From assembly GCF_005845215.1 (NCBI RefSeq), contig NZ_SPHO01000003.1, positions 124,001 to 188,000 of the forward strand: DNA of 64,000 nt. The letters are read 5' to 3'. This stretch comes from Clostridium sp. 1001271st1 H5. GTDB lineage: Bacteria > Bacillota > Clostridia > Lachnospirales > Lachnospiraceae. The notes under the pieces were generated by a model. That model saw nothing but the letters and a program-made list of their open reading frames with translations, searched no databases and was not told the DNA's origin. Position 1 is the stretch's first letter; every line of letters begins with the position of its first letter. The translations under genes and the position numbers were made by a program. Positions 50,698-59,240 of this stretch are shown one piece after another.

Positions 50698-52187
50698 TAA
50701 ATGTTCTTGTTGTTGAAGACGAGCCTCCTATCCAGCGTATGATTTGTAAAGCCATTTCCGGGATAGACCAGGATTTCAGGGTCAGGTACACTGCGTATAA
50801 TGGAATCCAGGCCAGGAGGATTCTGGAGGCAGAGGAAGTGGATGTTGTTTTTACGGATATCATGATGATAGGGGGGGACGGAATCACCCTTCTCCAGTAT
50901 CTCCATGAAAACAGGCCGGAGATTCAGACCGTGGTGCTCAGCGGGTATGATAAGTTTGAATATGCAAAGCAGGCATATAAAAACGGCGTCACGGATTATC
51001 TGCTGAAGCCTGTGAACAAGACAGAGCTGAGGGATATTCTTGGAGTTCTTAAGACGCAGTATAATCTGAGGATGAGGAACCGGCGGCAGGAATGTTTTAA
51101 ATGCCTGCTGGACGGAAGAACGATGCCGGAGAATTCGTGTTTTTATGATGAACTGCTGTCATCGCCGTGGTACCTGCTGCTGATACGGGTATTTGGCAGG
51201 GACGGCGTCAAGGGAGGACAGAACCCGGAGTCCCGGGAGCTTCTGGAATCCGGCCTGATACGGATATTTGGAAATGGAGATACTGTTTTTCAGACATCGG
51301 ACGGGGCCGGGGAATATGTGGTGGCTGTCAAAGACAGTATTCCGGATGTGAAGGCTAAGGCACTGGAGCTATTGGCTGTCATGGAGCCGTGGGAGGGCGT
51401 GATTACAATCGCGGGCCTGCCCGGAACCTGCCGGGCCCAGGACTTCAGACAGCATCTGCTGGAGCTGAGGATTCAAATCATGACAGAATCCATATACGGT
51501 AAATCATGCTACAGCTGCGGGGGATATTCCTGCCCTCCTCACGATGATATGTGGGAGCAGGATATAAAGACAGAGGCATTTTCCGCCATGGCAGCATCCC
51601 TGAAAGCCGGGGATTTAAGGGGAGTATGCAGCCGGCTGGACGTATTTCTGAAGGAATTTGAAGAAAAAAACAAGACATGCATGGCCATCGAAAATTTCAT
51701 GATGGAATTTCTGGAAAGAGGAAAGGGCAGCAGCCATTCTGTGCGCGCCAGTGTGTGGAATGCTGTTTACGAGACATTCTCCTACGGGGAGTTAAAGGAA
51801 CGGGTATTCCGGCTGGCGGAAAGGCTGAATGGACAGGATGAGGACATGGCGGAGGATGGGAACAGCGAGGAAGCCATGCCCCAGATGGTTGTCATGATAG
51901 AGCAGTATCTTATGGATAATTACCAGCGGAATATTAAGGCGGGGGAACTGTCCATGGAATTCGGATTTGTATCGGAGTACATTAGCCGTATTTTTAAAAA
52001 ATACGTGGGTCTTTCTCCCTCCCGGTACCTGACAAAGATAAGGATGGAGAAAGCCTGCCAATTGATTAAGAGCCATCCGGAGATTCAGGTTAAGGAGGTG
52101 GCGGACCAGGTGGGATATAAGGACATCCATTATTTCTCAAAGGTGTTCAGAAAGGAAATGGGTGTATGGCCCAGTGAGTATAAATGA
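50694..52187 (+). CDS. YesN-type response regulator with AraC DNA-binding domain
   Basis: A 497-residue protein. Residues 1-120 are a receiver domain: VLVVEDEPPIQRMI, phosphorylated aspartate in VVFTDIMMIGG (about residue 55), VVLSGYDKFEYAKQ and DYLLKPVNKTEL. Residues about 395-497 are the double helix-turn-helix AraC domain (YISRIFKKYVGLSPSRYL, VKEVADQVGYKDIHYFSKVF). The middle 270 residues are a variable linker. ATGA overlap with the kinase gene shows coupling. It most likely activates the ABC importer operon that begins 230 bases downstream. Confidence 0.9.
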   Translation: MINVLVVEDEPPIQRMICKAISGIDQDFRVRYTAYNGIQARRILEAEEVDVVFTDIMMIGGDGITLLQYLHENRPEIQTVVLSGYDKFEYAKQAYKNGVTDYLLKPVNKTELRDILGVLKTQYNLRMRNRRQECFKCLLDGRTMPENSCFYDELLSSPWYLLLIRVFGRDGVKGGQNPESRELLESGLIRIFGNGDTVFQTSDGAGEYVVAVKDSIPDVKAKALELLAVMEPWEGVITIAGLPGTCRAQDFRQHLLELRIQIMTESIYGKSCYSCGGYSCPPHDDMWEQDIKTEAFSAMAASLKAGDLRGVCSRLDVFLKEFEEKNKTCMAIENFMMEFLERGKGSSHSVRASVWNAVYETFSYGELKERVFRLAERLNGQDEDMAEDGNSEEAMPQMVVMIEQYLMDNYQRNIKAGELSMEFGFVSEYISRIFKKYVGLSPSRYLTKIRMEKACQLIKSHPEIQVKEVADQVGYKDIHYFSKVFRKEMGVWPSEYK

Positions 52188-52335
52188 CCAAATACCAGAG
52201 GTGATTTGCTGATAATATGTGCAAAAAATATGCATTGGTTAATAAAAACGCTGGGGAGGGGTGAAAAGAGAACAAAAAGAATCAAAAAGATATATAAAAG
52301 TTCAAAAAAGTGCAACAATAGTTCTTGATTTTACA

Positions 52336-52383
52336 TTTACGAAACACAGTGCATGCCTTATGCTTTATGTAAGGAGTTTGCAT
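52336..52383 (+). promoter_or_regulatory. Promoter and candidate DeoR operator of the sugar ABC importer operon
   Basis: TTTACG (52336-52341), 17 bases and TATGCT (52359-52364) form a weak promoter, as expected for one needing an activator. AGGAGTTTGCAT at 52372-52383, at the transcription start, is identical over 12 bases to 44125-44136 in the btpA-like control region. The rest of 52188-52419 shows only an AT-rich stretch with no clear motif. Confidence 0.45.
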
Positions 52384-52419
52384 TGTGTTTTTAAATTCTG
52401 GATTGGGAGGTGGGATTTG

Positions 52420-53934
52420 GTGGATGAGTATCTATTGGAACTCAGGAATATCACGAAGCGTTTTCCCGGTGTAGTTGCTTTAAACGGCGTTCAGTTCCAG
52501 CTGAAACAGGGTGAGATACATGCATTGATGGGTGAAAATGGCGCAGGAAAATCCACATTGATTAAGGTGATTACCGGGGTACATGAGCCGGAAGAGGGAG
52601 ATATCCTGATTAATGGCAGGAAGGTGGTATTTAAAAATACAAATGATTCGGCAGCCAACAGCATTGCAGCCATCTATCAGCACAGCACGGTCTATCCGTA
52701 TCTGAGCGTGACAGAAAATATATTCATTGGCCATGAGGCGCTGACAATGGCTGGCTCCATTAAATGGAATGAGATGCATGGCAGAGCAAAAGAGCTTCTG
52801 ATGAGCCTGGGATGCGACATCAATCCCAGGACCAGGATGGTAAATCTGAGCGTGGCGGAGCAGCAGATTGTGGAAATTTCAAAAGCGGTTTCCTCCAAGG
52901 CCAGGATTGTGATTATGGACGAACCAACCGCTGCCCTGTCCAAGCGGGAATGCGAGGAACTGTACCGCATTACGGAGAAGTTAAAGGCAGAGGGAACCTC
53001 TATCATATTTATATCACACAGGATGGAGGACATGTACAGGCTGGCTGACCGGGTCACTGTATTCAGGGATGCCGGATACATAGGCACATGGGATGTGGAT
53101 AAGATTTCCAGGGATGAGCTGATATCAGCCATGGTTGGACGGGAGGTCACCCAGCTGTATCCGAAACAGACGGTTCCCATTGGCGCAACAGCTCTTGAGG
53201 TAAAGGGACTTACAAAAAAGGGGTATTTTAAGGATGTCAGTTTTGATGTAAAAAAGGGCGAGATATTCGGACTGACAGGTTTGGTAGGGGCGGGGCGTTC
53301 CGAGGTATGTCAGGGAATATGCGGTCTGCTGAAGCCGGACGCCGGAAAGATATTTGTGAACGGAGAGGAATGCAGCTTTACCCATCCGTCCCAGGCATTA
53401 AAGAAGGGGGTAGGGTATCTGCCGGAAGACAGGCAGCAGCAGGGACTGATTCTTTCGTGGGAGCTGTTCAGGAATATGACCCTTTCCACGTTGGATAAAT
53501 ACAACCGTCTGACCGGTATTGATACGGCAAGGGAGAAACAGACCGGAAGGGAGCTTTGCAAAAAGCTCCAGATTAAGGCCAAGGGAATATGTTCCAGGGC
53601 AGATTCACTGTCAGGAGGCAATCAGCAGAAAGTGGTATTTGCAAAGCTTCTGAACTCAGATGTGAATATCCTGCTGCTGGACGAGCCCACAAAGGGCGTG
53701 GATGTAGGCGCGAAGGCACAGATATATTCAATCATGTCAGACCTGGCTGCCCAGGGATACGCCATTGTCCTGGTTTCCTCCGAAATGCCTGAGGTTATGT
53801 CCATGGCGGACCGGATTGGCGTCATGCATGAAGGGCATCTGGCAGCGGTTTTTGATGCGTCCCATGTGACCCAGGAGGAGATACTGGCGGCAGCCATGAC
53901 TGCCAAAGATGAAGATTTGAAAGAGGGAGCGTGA
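52420..53934 (+). CDS. Sugar ABC importer ATP-binding protein (RbsA/MglA/RhaT-like)
   Basis: A 504-residue protein with two ATP-binding domains. The first has GENGAGKST (about residue 42) and MDEPTAALS; the second has the family-typical degenerate GLVGAGRSE, a full LSGGNQQKVVFAKLL signature and LLLDEPTKGVDVG. This arrangement is that of the CUT2 class, which import monosaccharides. GTG 52420 is nine bases after GGAGG; TTG 52417 is the alternative. The reading frame open upstream to 52261 covers promoter sequence. It is the first gene of a four-gene importer operon. Confidence 0.92.
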   Translation: MDEYLLELRNITKRFPGVVALNGVQFQLKQGEIHALMGENGAGKSTLIKVITGVHEPEEGDILINGRKVVFKNTNDSAANSIAAIYQHSTVYPYLSVTENIFIGHEALTMAGSIKWNEMHGRAKELLMSLGCDINPRTRMVNLSVAEQQIVEISKAVSSKARIVIMDEPTAALSKRECEELYRITEKLKAEGTSIIFISHRMEDMYRLADRVTVFRDAGYIGTWDVDKISRDELISAMVGREVTQLYPKQTVPIGATALEVKGLTKKGYFKDVSFDVKKGEIFGLTGLVGAGRSEVCQGICGLLKPDAGKIFVNGEECSFTHPSQALKKGVGYLPEDRQQQGLILSWELFRNMTLSTLDKYNRLTGIDTAREKQTGRELCKKLQIKAKGICSRADSLSGGNQQKVVFAKLLNSDVNILLLDEPTKGVDVGAKAQIYSIMSDLAAQGYAIVLVSSEMPEVMSMADRIGVMHEGHLAAVFDASHVTQEEILAAAMTAKDEDLKEGA

Positions 53935-53939
53935 GATGG

Positions 53940-54947
53940 ATGAAAAGCATATCAAAAGAATTTGATTTAAAACGCTTTGTGTCTCACAACATAAGGGAAC
54001 TGACGCTTTTTGCAATCCTGATTGTCATTGCGGTCCTGGTGCAGGCAAGGACAGGAGGACGTTTTCTGTCCGGGTCCAACTTAAATGACCTGCTGCGGGA
54101 GACGGCCATCCTTATGATGGTATCCGTGGGCATGATGATGGTCATACTGACAGGATGCATTGATTTGTCCCTGGGTTCCACCATGGGTCTGGCGGGAATG
54201 GTATGCGCCCTGACTCTGCGGGACCACAGGGAAACGCCTATCATGGTAATCGTGCTCATAGCGCTGGGCATTGGCCTTCTGGCGGGGCTTCTGAACGGCT
54301 TTATTGTGGCCAAACTGAGAATCTTTCCCCTGATAGGTACTCTGGGGGTATGCGATATGCTGAGAGGCCTGGTGTATGTGTTCAGCAAGGGTGCATGGGT
54401 GGGCCAGGGAGATATGACCCAGGAGTTTATGAGCATATCCACGGGCAAGGTTTTGGGTATCAACAATCTGGTATTCATTGCAATTGTCATTACAATTATG
54501 GGATACATATTCCTGCAGTATTTCAGGAATGGAAGATATATGTATGCAGTTGGAAACAATGAGCTTTCTGCCAAGATAAGCGGCATCAATCCGGTGAGGA
54601 CCAAATTCCTGGCCTATGTGATTAACGGTATGATTGCAGGCCTGGCGGGAATGCTGTGGATATGCAAGTTCGGCAACGCCCAGGGCGAGTCCTGCAGCAG
54701 CTATGAATTAAATGTAATTGCATCCGTTGTATTGGGGGGAGTGTTCATTACAGGAGGTTCCGGAAAAGTGGGCGGCGTTGTATTGGGAGTACTGCTTTTC
54801 GGAACACTGAACAATATTCTGCCGCTGATACAGGTTTCATCCTTCTGGCAGATGGGCATTAAAGGTTTTGTCATCATTGCCTCTGTTGTAATCAATTCCA
54901 TTACACAGCAGCATATGGACAAAAGGGCATTGCAGGGGAGGGATTAA
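53940..54947 (+). CDS. Sugar ABC importer permease (RbsC-like, first)
   Basis: A 335-residue CUT2 permease with about 10 helices. LTGCIDLSLGSTMGLAGM is the conserved DLS(L/V)G motif, and GNNELSAKISGINPVRTKFLAYVINGMIAGLAG the EAA-like ATPase contact loop. GGVFITGGSGKVGGVVLGVLLFG is the next conserved loop. ATG 53940 is preferred over GTG 53931 on ribosome-site spacing. It pairs with the second permease as a heterodimer. Confidence 0.9.
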   Translation: MKSISKEFDLKRFVSHNIRELTLFAILIVIAVLVQARTGGRFLSGSNLNDLLRETAILMMVSVGMMMVILTGCIDLSLGSTMGLAGMVCALTLRDHRETPIMVIVLIALGIGLLAGLLNGFIVAKLRIFPLIGTLGVCDMLRGLVYVFSKGAWVGQGDMTQEFMSISTGKVLGINNLVFIAIVITIMGYIFLQYFRNGRYMYAVGNNELSAKISGINPVRTKFLAYVINGMIAGLAGMLWICKFGNAQGESCSSYELNVIASVVLGGVFITGGSGKVGGVVLGVLLFGTLNNILPLIQVSSFWQMGIKGFVIIASVVINSITQQHMDKRALQGRD

Positions 54948-54948
54948 T

Positions 54949-55959
54949 ATGGAAGAAACAGCAAAGACAAAATCCCATTCCTTAAAATCCGTTTTATTCC
55001 AATGGGAAACAATGATATTTGTAATTTTCATTATCATAAATGTAATCAACATCAATTTGTCCGCCAATTACCTGAACTTTAACAACATGATGAACAATAT
55101 GGTGGTGTTCATGGATAAGGCGCTTATGGTCTTTACCACCATGATGGTGCTTCTTCTGGGCGAGATAGACATTTCCATTGCATCCATCATGTGCCTTTCC
55201 GGGTGCTTAACAGGTGTTGCCTTTGAGGCAGGACTTCCCATTGTTCCGGCCATGCTGGTGGGAGCTGCCTGCGGTTTCTTTAACGGGATTCTGCTGGTTG
55301 TGTTCCCGGATTTAAACTCCACCATCGTCACCCTGGGCAATCAGATTCTGTTTCGTGGAATCGCCTATATGATTCTGGAGGATAAGCCCATTACATCCAT
55401 TTCATCCAAAATGTCATTCCTGGCATGGAGTAAGGTGGCGGGGGTTCCGCTGATTCTGATTGTATTCCTGGTTGAGACGCTGATATTTGCCTTTGTGATT
55501 CACAGGACGAAATTCGGGCGTTCCCTGTATGCCATTGGAAGCAATGCCAAGGCCAGCCGGTTCTCTGGTATCAGGACAAACCAGATTAAGGTACTGGTGT
55601 TTACACTCAGCGGACTATGCGCCGGTTTTGCAGGGCTTTTCCTTATATCCAAGCTGGGAAGCGCCAGGGCAAGCATTGCAAAGGGATACGAGATGGAAGT
55701 CATAGCAATGGCAATCCTGGGAGGAGTCAGCACAGCAGGGGGAAAGGGCAAGGTTCTGGGCGCTGTTCTGGGGGTGTTTTCCATTGGATTTCTCCGGTAC
55801 GGCCTTGGAATTGTCAATGTGTCATCCCAGATTCTCATGATTATCATTGGAGCGCTGCTGGTGGTAGCGGTTGCCATTCCAAATCTGAAGGAAGTGATTT
55901 CTGAATCTGCCTCAGGCAGGTGGATTCGACAACGTGTTATACATAACAAACAAAAATAA
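54949..55959 (+). CDS. Sugar ABC importer permease (RbsC-like, second)
   Basis: A 336-residue CUT2 permease. LLLGEIDISIASIMCLSGC is its DLS-type motif and GSNAKASRFSGIRTNQIKVLVFTLSGLCAGFAG the ATPase contact loop. GGVSTAGGKGKVLGAVLGVFSIG follows. Two distinct permeases in one operon with one ATPase and one binding protein is the plan of RhaTPQS and LsrACDB, not of RbsABC. One base separates it from the first permease gene. Confidence 0.9.
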   Translation: MEETAKTKSHSLKSVLFQWETMIFVIFIIINVININLSANYLNFNNMMNNMVVFMDKALMVFTTMMVLLLGEIDISIASIMCLSGCLTGVAFEAGLPIVPAMLVGAACGFFNGILLVVFPDLNSTIVTLGNQILFRGIAYMILEDKPITSISSKMSFLAWSKVAGVPLILIVFLVETLIFAFVIHRTKFGRSLYAIGSNAKASRFSGIRTNQIKVLVFTLSGLCAGFAGLFLISKLGSARASIAKGYEMEVIAMAILGGVSTAGGKGKVLGAVLGVFSIGFLRYGLGIVNVSSQILMIIIGALLVVAVAIPNLKEVISESASGRWIRQRVIHNKQK

Positions 55960-55977
55960 AAAGGAGGAACAAAGATT

Positions 55978-57105
55978 ATGAAGAAACGCACACTATCACT
56001 CATTCTTGCAGCGGCCATGGTACTGGGAAGCCTGACAGGATGCGGTACCGGGCAGAAGGCGGAGAGCAAGGGGACAGAGGCTGCCACGGAGGCTGCAAAG
56101 GCAGGGGAGGACGCGGCTGCCACAGCTGCACAGGAAGCAGGGACACAGGCAGAGGACGGGGAGAAGAAGGTATATGCTTTTGTGTCCAAGACAGCGGCAG
56201 ACCCCATATTCCTTCTGATGTTTGACGGATACAAGGCAGCCTGCGACAAGCTTGGCGTGGAAGCCGTATACCGCGGGGCTGACCAGCCCACAGCTGAAAA
56301 GGAAATTGAAATCATTACCCAGCTGATTGCACAGAATGTGGATGCTATTACAGTAATCGGCGCTGACTTTAACGCCCTCCAGCCCATTCTCCAGCAGGCA
56401 ATGTCCCAGGGAATCGCAGTAAACTCCGTGGACACGGCAGTGAATCCTGACAGCCGTCAGGTGCATGTGGAGCAGTGCAGCATTGACGAGGTGGGAAGGG
56501 CCCAGATGCAGTCAGCACTGGCAATCTGCGGCGGACCGGGTAGCTCGGGAAAGATTGGTATCCTTTCAGCAAACCCGGAATCCCAGCTTCACGCTGACTG
56601 GTGCAAGGCAATGCTTCTGGAGGTGGAGGAACATCCGGAGGACTATAAAAACATTGAGGTGCTGGATATTGCCTATGGCGACGACCTTCCTGATAAATCC
56701 ACAAGCGAGGCCCAGGCAATGCTTCAGAACAATCCGGACCTGAAGGCAATCATATCCCCTACAACAGTAGGCATACTGGCAGCAGCTAAGGTGATACAGG
56801 ACCAGGGGTCTGAATGCAGGGTAACAGGAGTGGGCCTGCCCTCTGAGATGGCGCCTTATATTGAAAATGGAATCTGCTATGATGCATATCTGTGGAATCC
56901 GCTGGACCAGGGAGCGCTGGGAGCATACTCAGCCCATGCATTGGTTACAGGAGCTGCAACCGGTAAGGTTGGAGACATTGTGGATGCAGGGGATTTGGGG
57001 AAATTCACCATTGAAGAATACTATGACGGAGGAACCCAGGTACTGTTAGGAGAACCGCTGAGATTTGACAAGGACAACATTGCACAGTGGAAAGATAAAT
57101 TCTAA
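55978..57105 (+). CDS. Sugar-binding lipoprotein of the ABC importer (RhaS/LsrB-like)
   Basis: A 375-residue periplasmic-binding-type I protein with a lipoprotein signal (LTGC lipobox at about residue 21) and an Ala/Glu-rich linker to about residue 60. VYAFVSKTAADPIFLLMFDGY opens lobe 1; ISPTTVGILAAAKVI, GVGLPSEMAPYIENGICYDAYLWNP matches the RhaS-type ligand region. It captures the sugar outside the membrane. The neighbouring enzymes point to a pentose, pentulose or a related deoxy or branched sugar rather than rhamnose; the ligand is unproven. Confidence 0.88.
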   Translation: MKKRTLSLILAAAMVLGSLTGCGTGQKAESKGTEAATEAAKAGEDAAATAAQEAGTQAEDGEKKVYAFVSKTAADPIFLLMFDGYKAACDKLGVEAVYRGADQPTAEKEIEIITQLIAQNVDAITVIGADFNALQPILQQAMSQGIAVNSVDTAVNPDSRQVHVEQCSIDEVGRAQMQSALAICGGPGSSGKIGILSANPESQLHADWCKAMLLEVEEHPEDYKNIEVLDIAYGDDLPDKSTSEAQAMLQNNPDLKAIISPTTVGILAAAKVIQDQGSECRVTGVGLPSEMAPYIENGICYDAYLWNPLDQGALGAYSAHALVTGAATGKVGDIVDAGDLGKFTIEEYYDGGTQVLLGEPLRFDKDNIAQWKDKF

Positions 57106-57124
57106 TAAGCTTTTTATACCAGAG

Positions 57125-57160
57125 AGGAGACTGCCCGTGAAAAGGCGGCCTCCTTTCTGT
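57125..57160 (+). terminator. Terminator of the sugar ABC importer operon
   Basis: AGGAGACTGCC (57125-57135) pairs with GGCGGCCTCCT (57144-57154) with one mismatch and one G-T pair over an 8-base loop, followed by TTTCTGTTT. Confidence 0.7.
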
Positions 57161-57185
57161 TTATGGAAATTTAATTCTTCCTTTC

Positions 57186-57253
57186 TTGACAATCCATGGC
57201 ATATGTGTTTATAATTGGGTTCGTGACATATTGTCACAAATGACATTGTGTCA
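57186..57253 (+). promoter_or_regulatory. Promoter and tandem operators of the TetR gene
   Basis: TTGACA (57186-57191), 18 bases and TATAAT (57210-57215) form a consensus promoter. Just downstream lie two inverted repeats: GTGACATATTGTCAC (57223-57237, perfect arms) and TGACATTGTGTCA (57241-57253), centres 17 bases apart. This is the expected position and form for TetR autorepression. Confidence 0.7.
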
Positions 57254-57304
57254 CCAAACGGAATATGATTGTATCATACAAAAGAGGGCTAGGAGGCGGG
57301 ATTC

Positions 57305-57937
57305 ATGCCTACACAACGATTTTTGAAACTAAAGGAAGAGAAGAAGCAGGCGATACTGGAGGCAGCGGTCCACGAATTCTCAAGGGTTCCCTATTCATCT
57401 GCATCCATCAACCAGATTATCAAGGAGGCGGACATATCCAGAGGAAGCTTCTATACATATTTTGAAGATAAGGACGACCTGATGCGGTATATGCTCAGAG
57501 GCTTCAGGGATAACTGCCAGGAGCGGATTTTCAGGACATTGAAGGAGCAGGAGGGAAATCCCTTCGGGACGGCTCTTAAGCTTCTGGAGGCAGTGGTGGA
57601 TGAGGACCAGGGCGGCCTGGGCTATAAGATGTACAGGAACATGCTGTCGGATTTAAGCGTGGTGAACCAGAACCATTTGTTTGGAATCAAAGGCTTTTTA
57701 TTTCAGGATGAGTGCTACCGTGAATTCATTCAGAAGCTTTATGAAGGGATTGACAGGGAACGCTATCCCATTGATGAAGAGACCCTGGCATATCTGGTGG
57801 ACATGGCCATGCTTATCATTATCAAGGCCGTGACGCTGTATTATAAGAATGTGGTGGACCGGGATAAGCTTTTGGAAGTGACAAGAAAGGAAATGCTTAT
57901 ATTGGAATACGGTGTCTGTCGGAACATCGGAAACTGA
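57305..57937 (+). CDS. TetR/AcrR family transcriptional regulator
   Basis: A 210-residue TetR regulator. Residues about 12-60 are the DNA-binding domain: KKQAILEAAVHEFSRVPYSS, then IIKEADISRGSFYTYFEDKDDL, the family's helix-turn-helix signature. The C-terminal ligand domain is unclassified. It is followed 35 bases later by two TolC-like genes on the same strand, so it likely represses them together with itself through the tandem operators upstream. Such regulators often sense the exported compound. Confidence 0.9.
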   Translation: MPTQRFLKLKEEKKQAILEAAVHEFSRVPYSSASINQIIKEADISRGSFYTYFEDKDDLMRYMLRGFRDNCQERIFRTLKEQEGNPFGTALKLLEAVVDEDQGGLGYKMYRNMLSDLSVVNQNHLFGIKGFLFQDECYREFIQKLYEGIDRERYPIDEETLAYLVDMAMLIIIKAVTLYYKNVVDRDKLLEVTRKEMLILEYGVCRNIGN

Positions 57938-57972
57938 CGCAATAAGGAAACGCTGAAAAGAGGAGAGAAGAG

Positions 57973-59208
57973 ATGAAGAATTTAAGGAACAGGAAATATG
58001 GATACAGGGCTGCTGCTGTTCTGGCAGCCATTACCATGGCGGGGTCAATGTCCATGACCTCATTGGCAGCCGGCGGGAAAAAGCCCAATGTGAGCAAACC
58101 GGATGATGCCCATACCATTGCAGAGCCGCCCGCTCCGGACATCAACAAGGATTTAAGCCCTGAATTTGCATACAGCGAGGACAAATGGGCATCCCTCAGG
58201 GATAATGTGCTGGAATTTGATGAGCTGAAGGATTTAATACATGAGTACAACCCAACGGTCCGCAGCAACCGTTCCACCTATAAGGACCAGAAGGGCAAGG
58301 ACCTGAATGCGGCCTACGATGACTATATGGATGACATTGACGCTATCTGGAATAATGCGGACAGCGACGATGATGTGGCATGGGCAACTGCCCGGTTCCA
58401 GGTAGGCGTGCTCCAGCAGCAGGCTGACAACAATTATCAGGACGCCGACATGGAAAAGATTCAGTATGACCAGACAGAGGCGGGACTGGTGTATCAGGCC
58501 CAGCAGCTCATGGTGACCTATGAGCAGTCCCGGTATAATATGGAGAATCTCCAGAGCGCCAGGAATCTGCTGCAGACCCAGTACGAGGCAACCGTGGCCC
58601 GGCAGGCTGCCGGCATGGCAACCCAGGCAGATGTACTCAGCGCCTTAAAGAGCGTCCAGGACCAGGATACAGCCATCCTGTCCGCGCAGAAATCAGCGGA
58701 CAATGTACACAGAAGCCTTTGCCTGATGCTGGGATGGGCGGTGGACGGCCAGCCTGAAATCAGGGATGTGCCTGAGCCGGATTTAAACCGGATAGGGTCC
58801 ATGAATCCGGATGCCGATCTGGAGACTGCCATTGCAAACAATTACGATGTGAAATATTATGAGAAAAAGGCCGGAAACCTGACCAGCCAGTACCTGATTG
58901 AGTCCAACCAGGCCCAGCTTAAGGATGCAAAGGATAAGGCGGCCAAATCCCTCAGGACCCAGTACAATGCAGTGCTTACCAACCGGGATGCCCTGAACGC
59001 AGCCGTGATGGCCCTGGATGTTGCCTCCGTTAACCTGAATACGGCCACGGCCAAGAGGGCGGTAGGTGAAATTACAGAGCTGGAATACCAGAACGCGCTG
59101 AACAGCTATGTGTCTGCCAGGAACAGTGTGGAGACGGATAAGCTTCAGCTTCTGCTGGCCATGGAAGCATATGACTGGAATGTAAAAGGTCTTACAACCT
59201 CCAATTAG
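57973..59208 (+). CDS. TolC-like secreted coiled-coil protein (first of pair)
   Basis: A 411-residue protein with a signal peptide (residues 1-31, cleavage near SLAAGG). The mature part is nearly all helical. Two TolC/OEP-type repeats can be recognised: ARQAAGMATQADVLSALKSV with a following helix ending SLCLMLGWA, and TAKRAVGEITELEYQNALNS followed by a long helix. In Gram-negative bacteria this fold makes the outer-membrane exit duct of efflux pumps. No outer membrane is expected here, so it might form a wall-spanning or surface tube or have another role. No adaptor or pump gene is adjacent. Confidence 0.75.
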   Translation: MKNLRNRKYGYRAAAVLAAITMAGSMSMTSLAAGGKKPNVSKPDDAHTIAEPPAPDINKDLSPEFAYSEDKWASLRDNVLEFDELKDLIHEYNPTVRSNRSTYKDQKGKDLNAAYDDYMDDIDAIWNNADSDDDVAWATARFQVGVLQQQADNNYQDADMEKIQYDQTEAGLVYQAQQLMVTYEQSRYNMENLQSARNLLQTQYEATVARQAAGMATQADVLSALKSVQDQDTAILSAQKSADNVHRSLCLMLGWAVDGQPEIRDVPEPDLNRIGSMNPDADLETAIANNYDVKYYEKKAGNLTSQYLIESNQAQLKDAKDKAAKSLRTQYNAVLTNRDALNAAVMALDVASVNLNTATAKRAVGEITELEYQNALNSYVSARNSVETDKLQLLLAMEAYDWNVKGLTTSN

Positions 59209-59240
59209 GCCGGTTGAAGAAAGGTAAGGAGGTTGAACAG

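Noticed and set aside
52235..52260. Catabolite-response (cre) site before the ABC importer genes
   Set aside because: TAAAAACGCTGGGG misses the conserved G and the closing CA of the cre consensus, so it is not supported.
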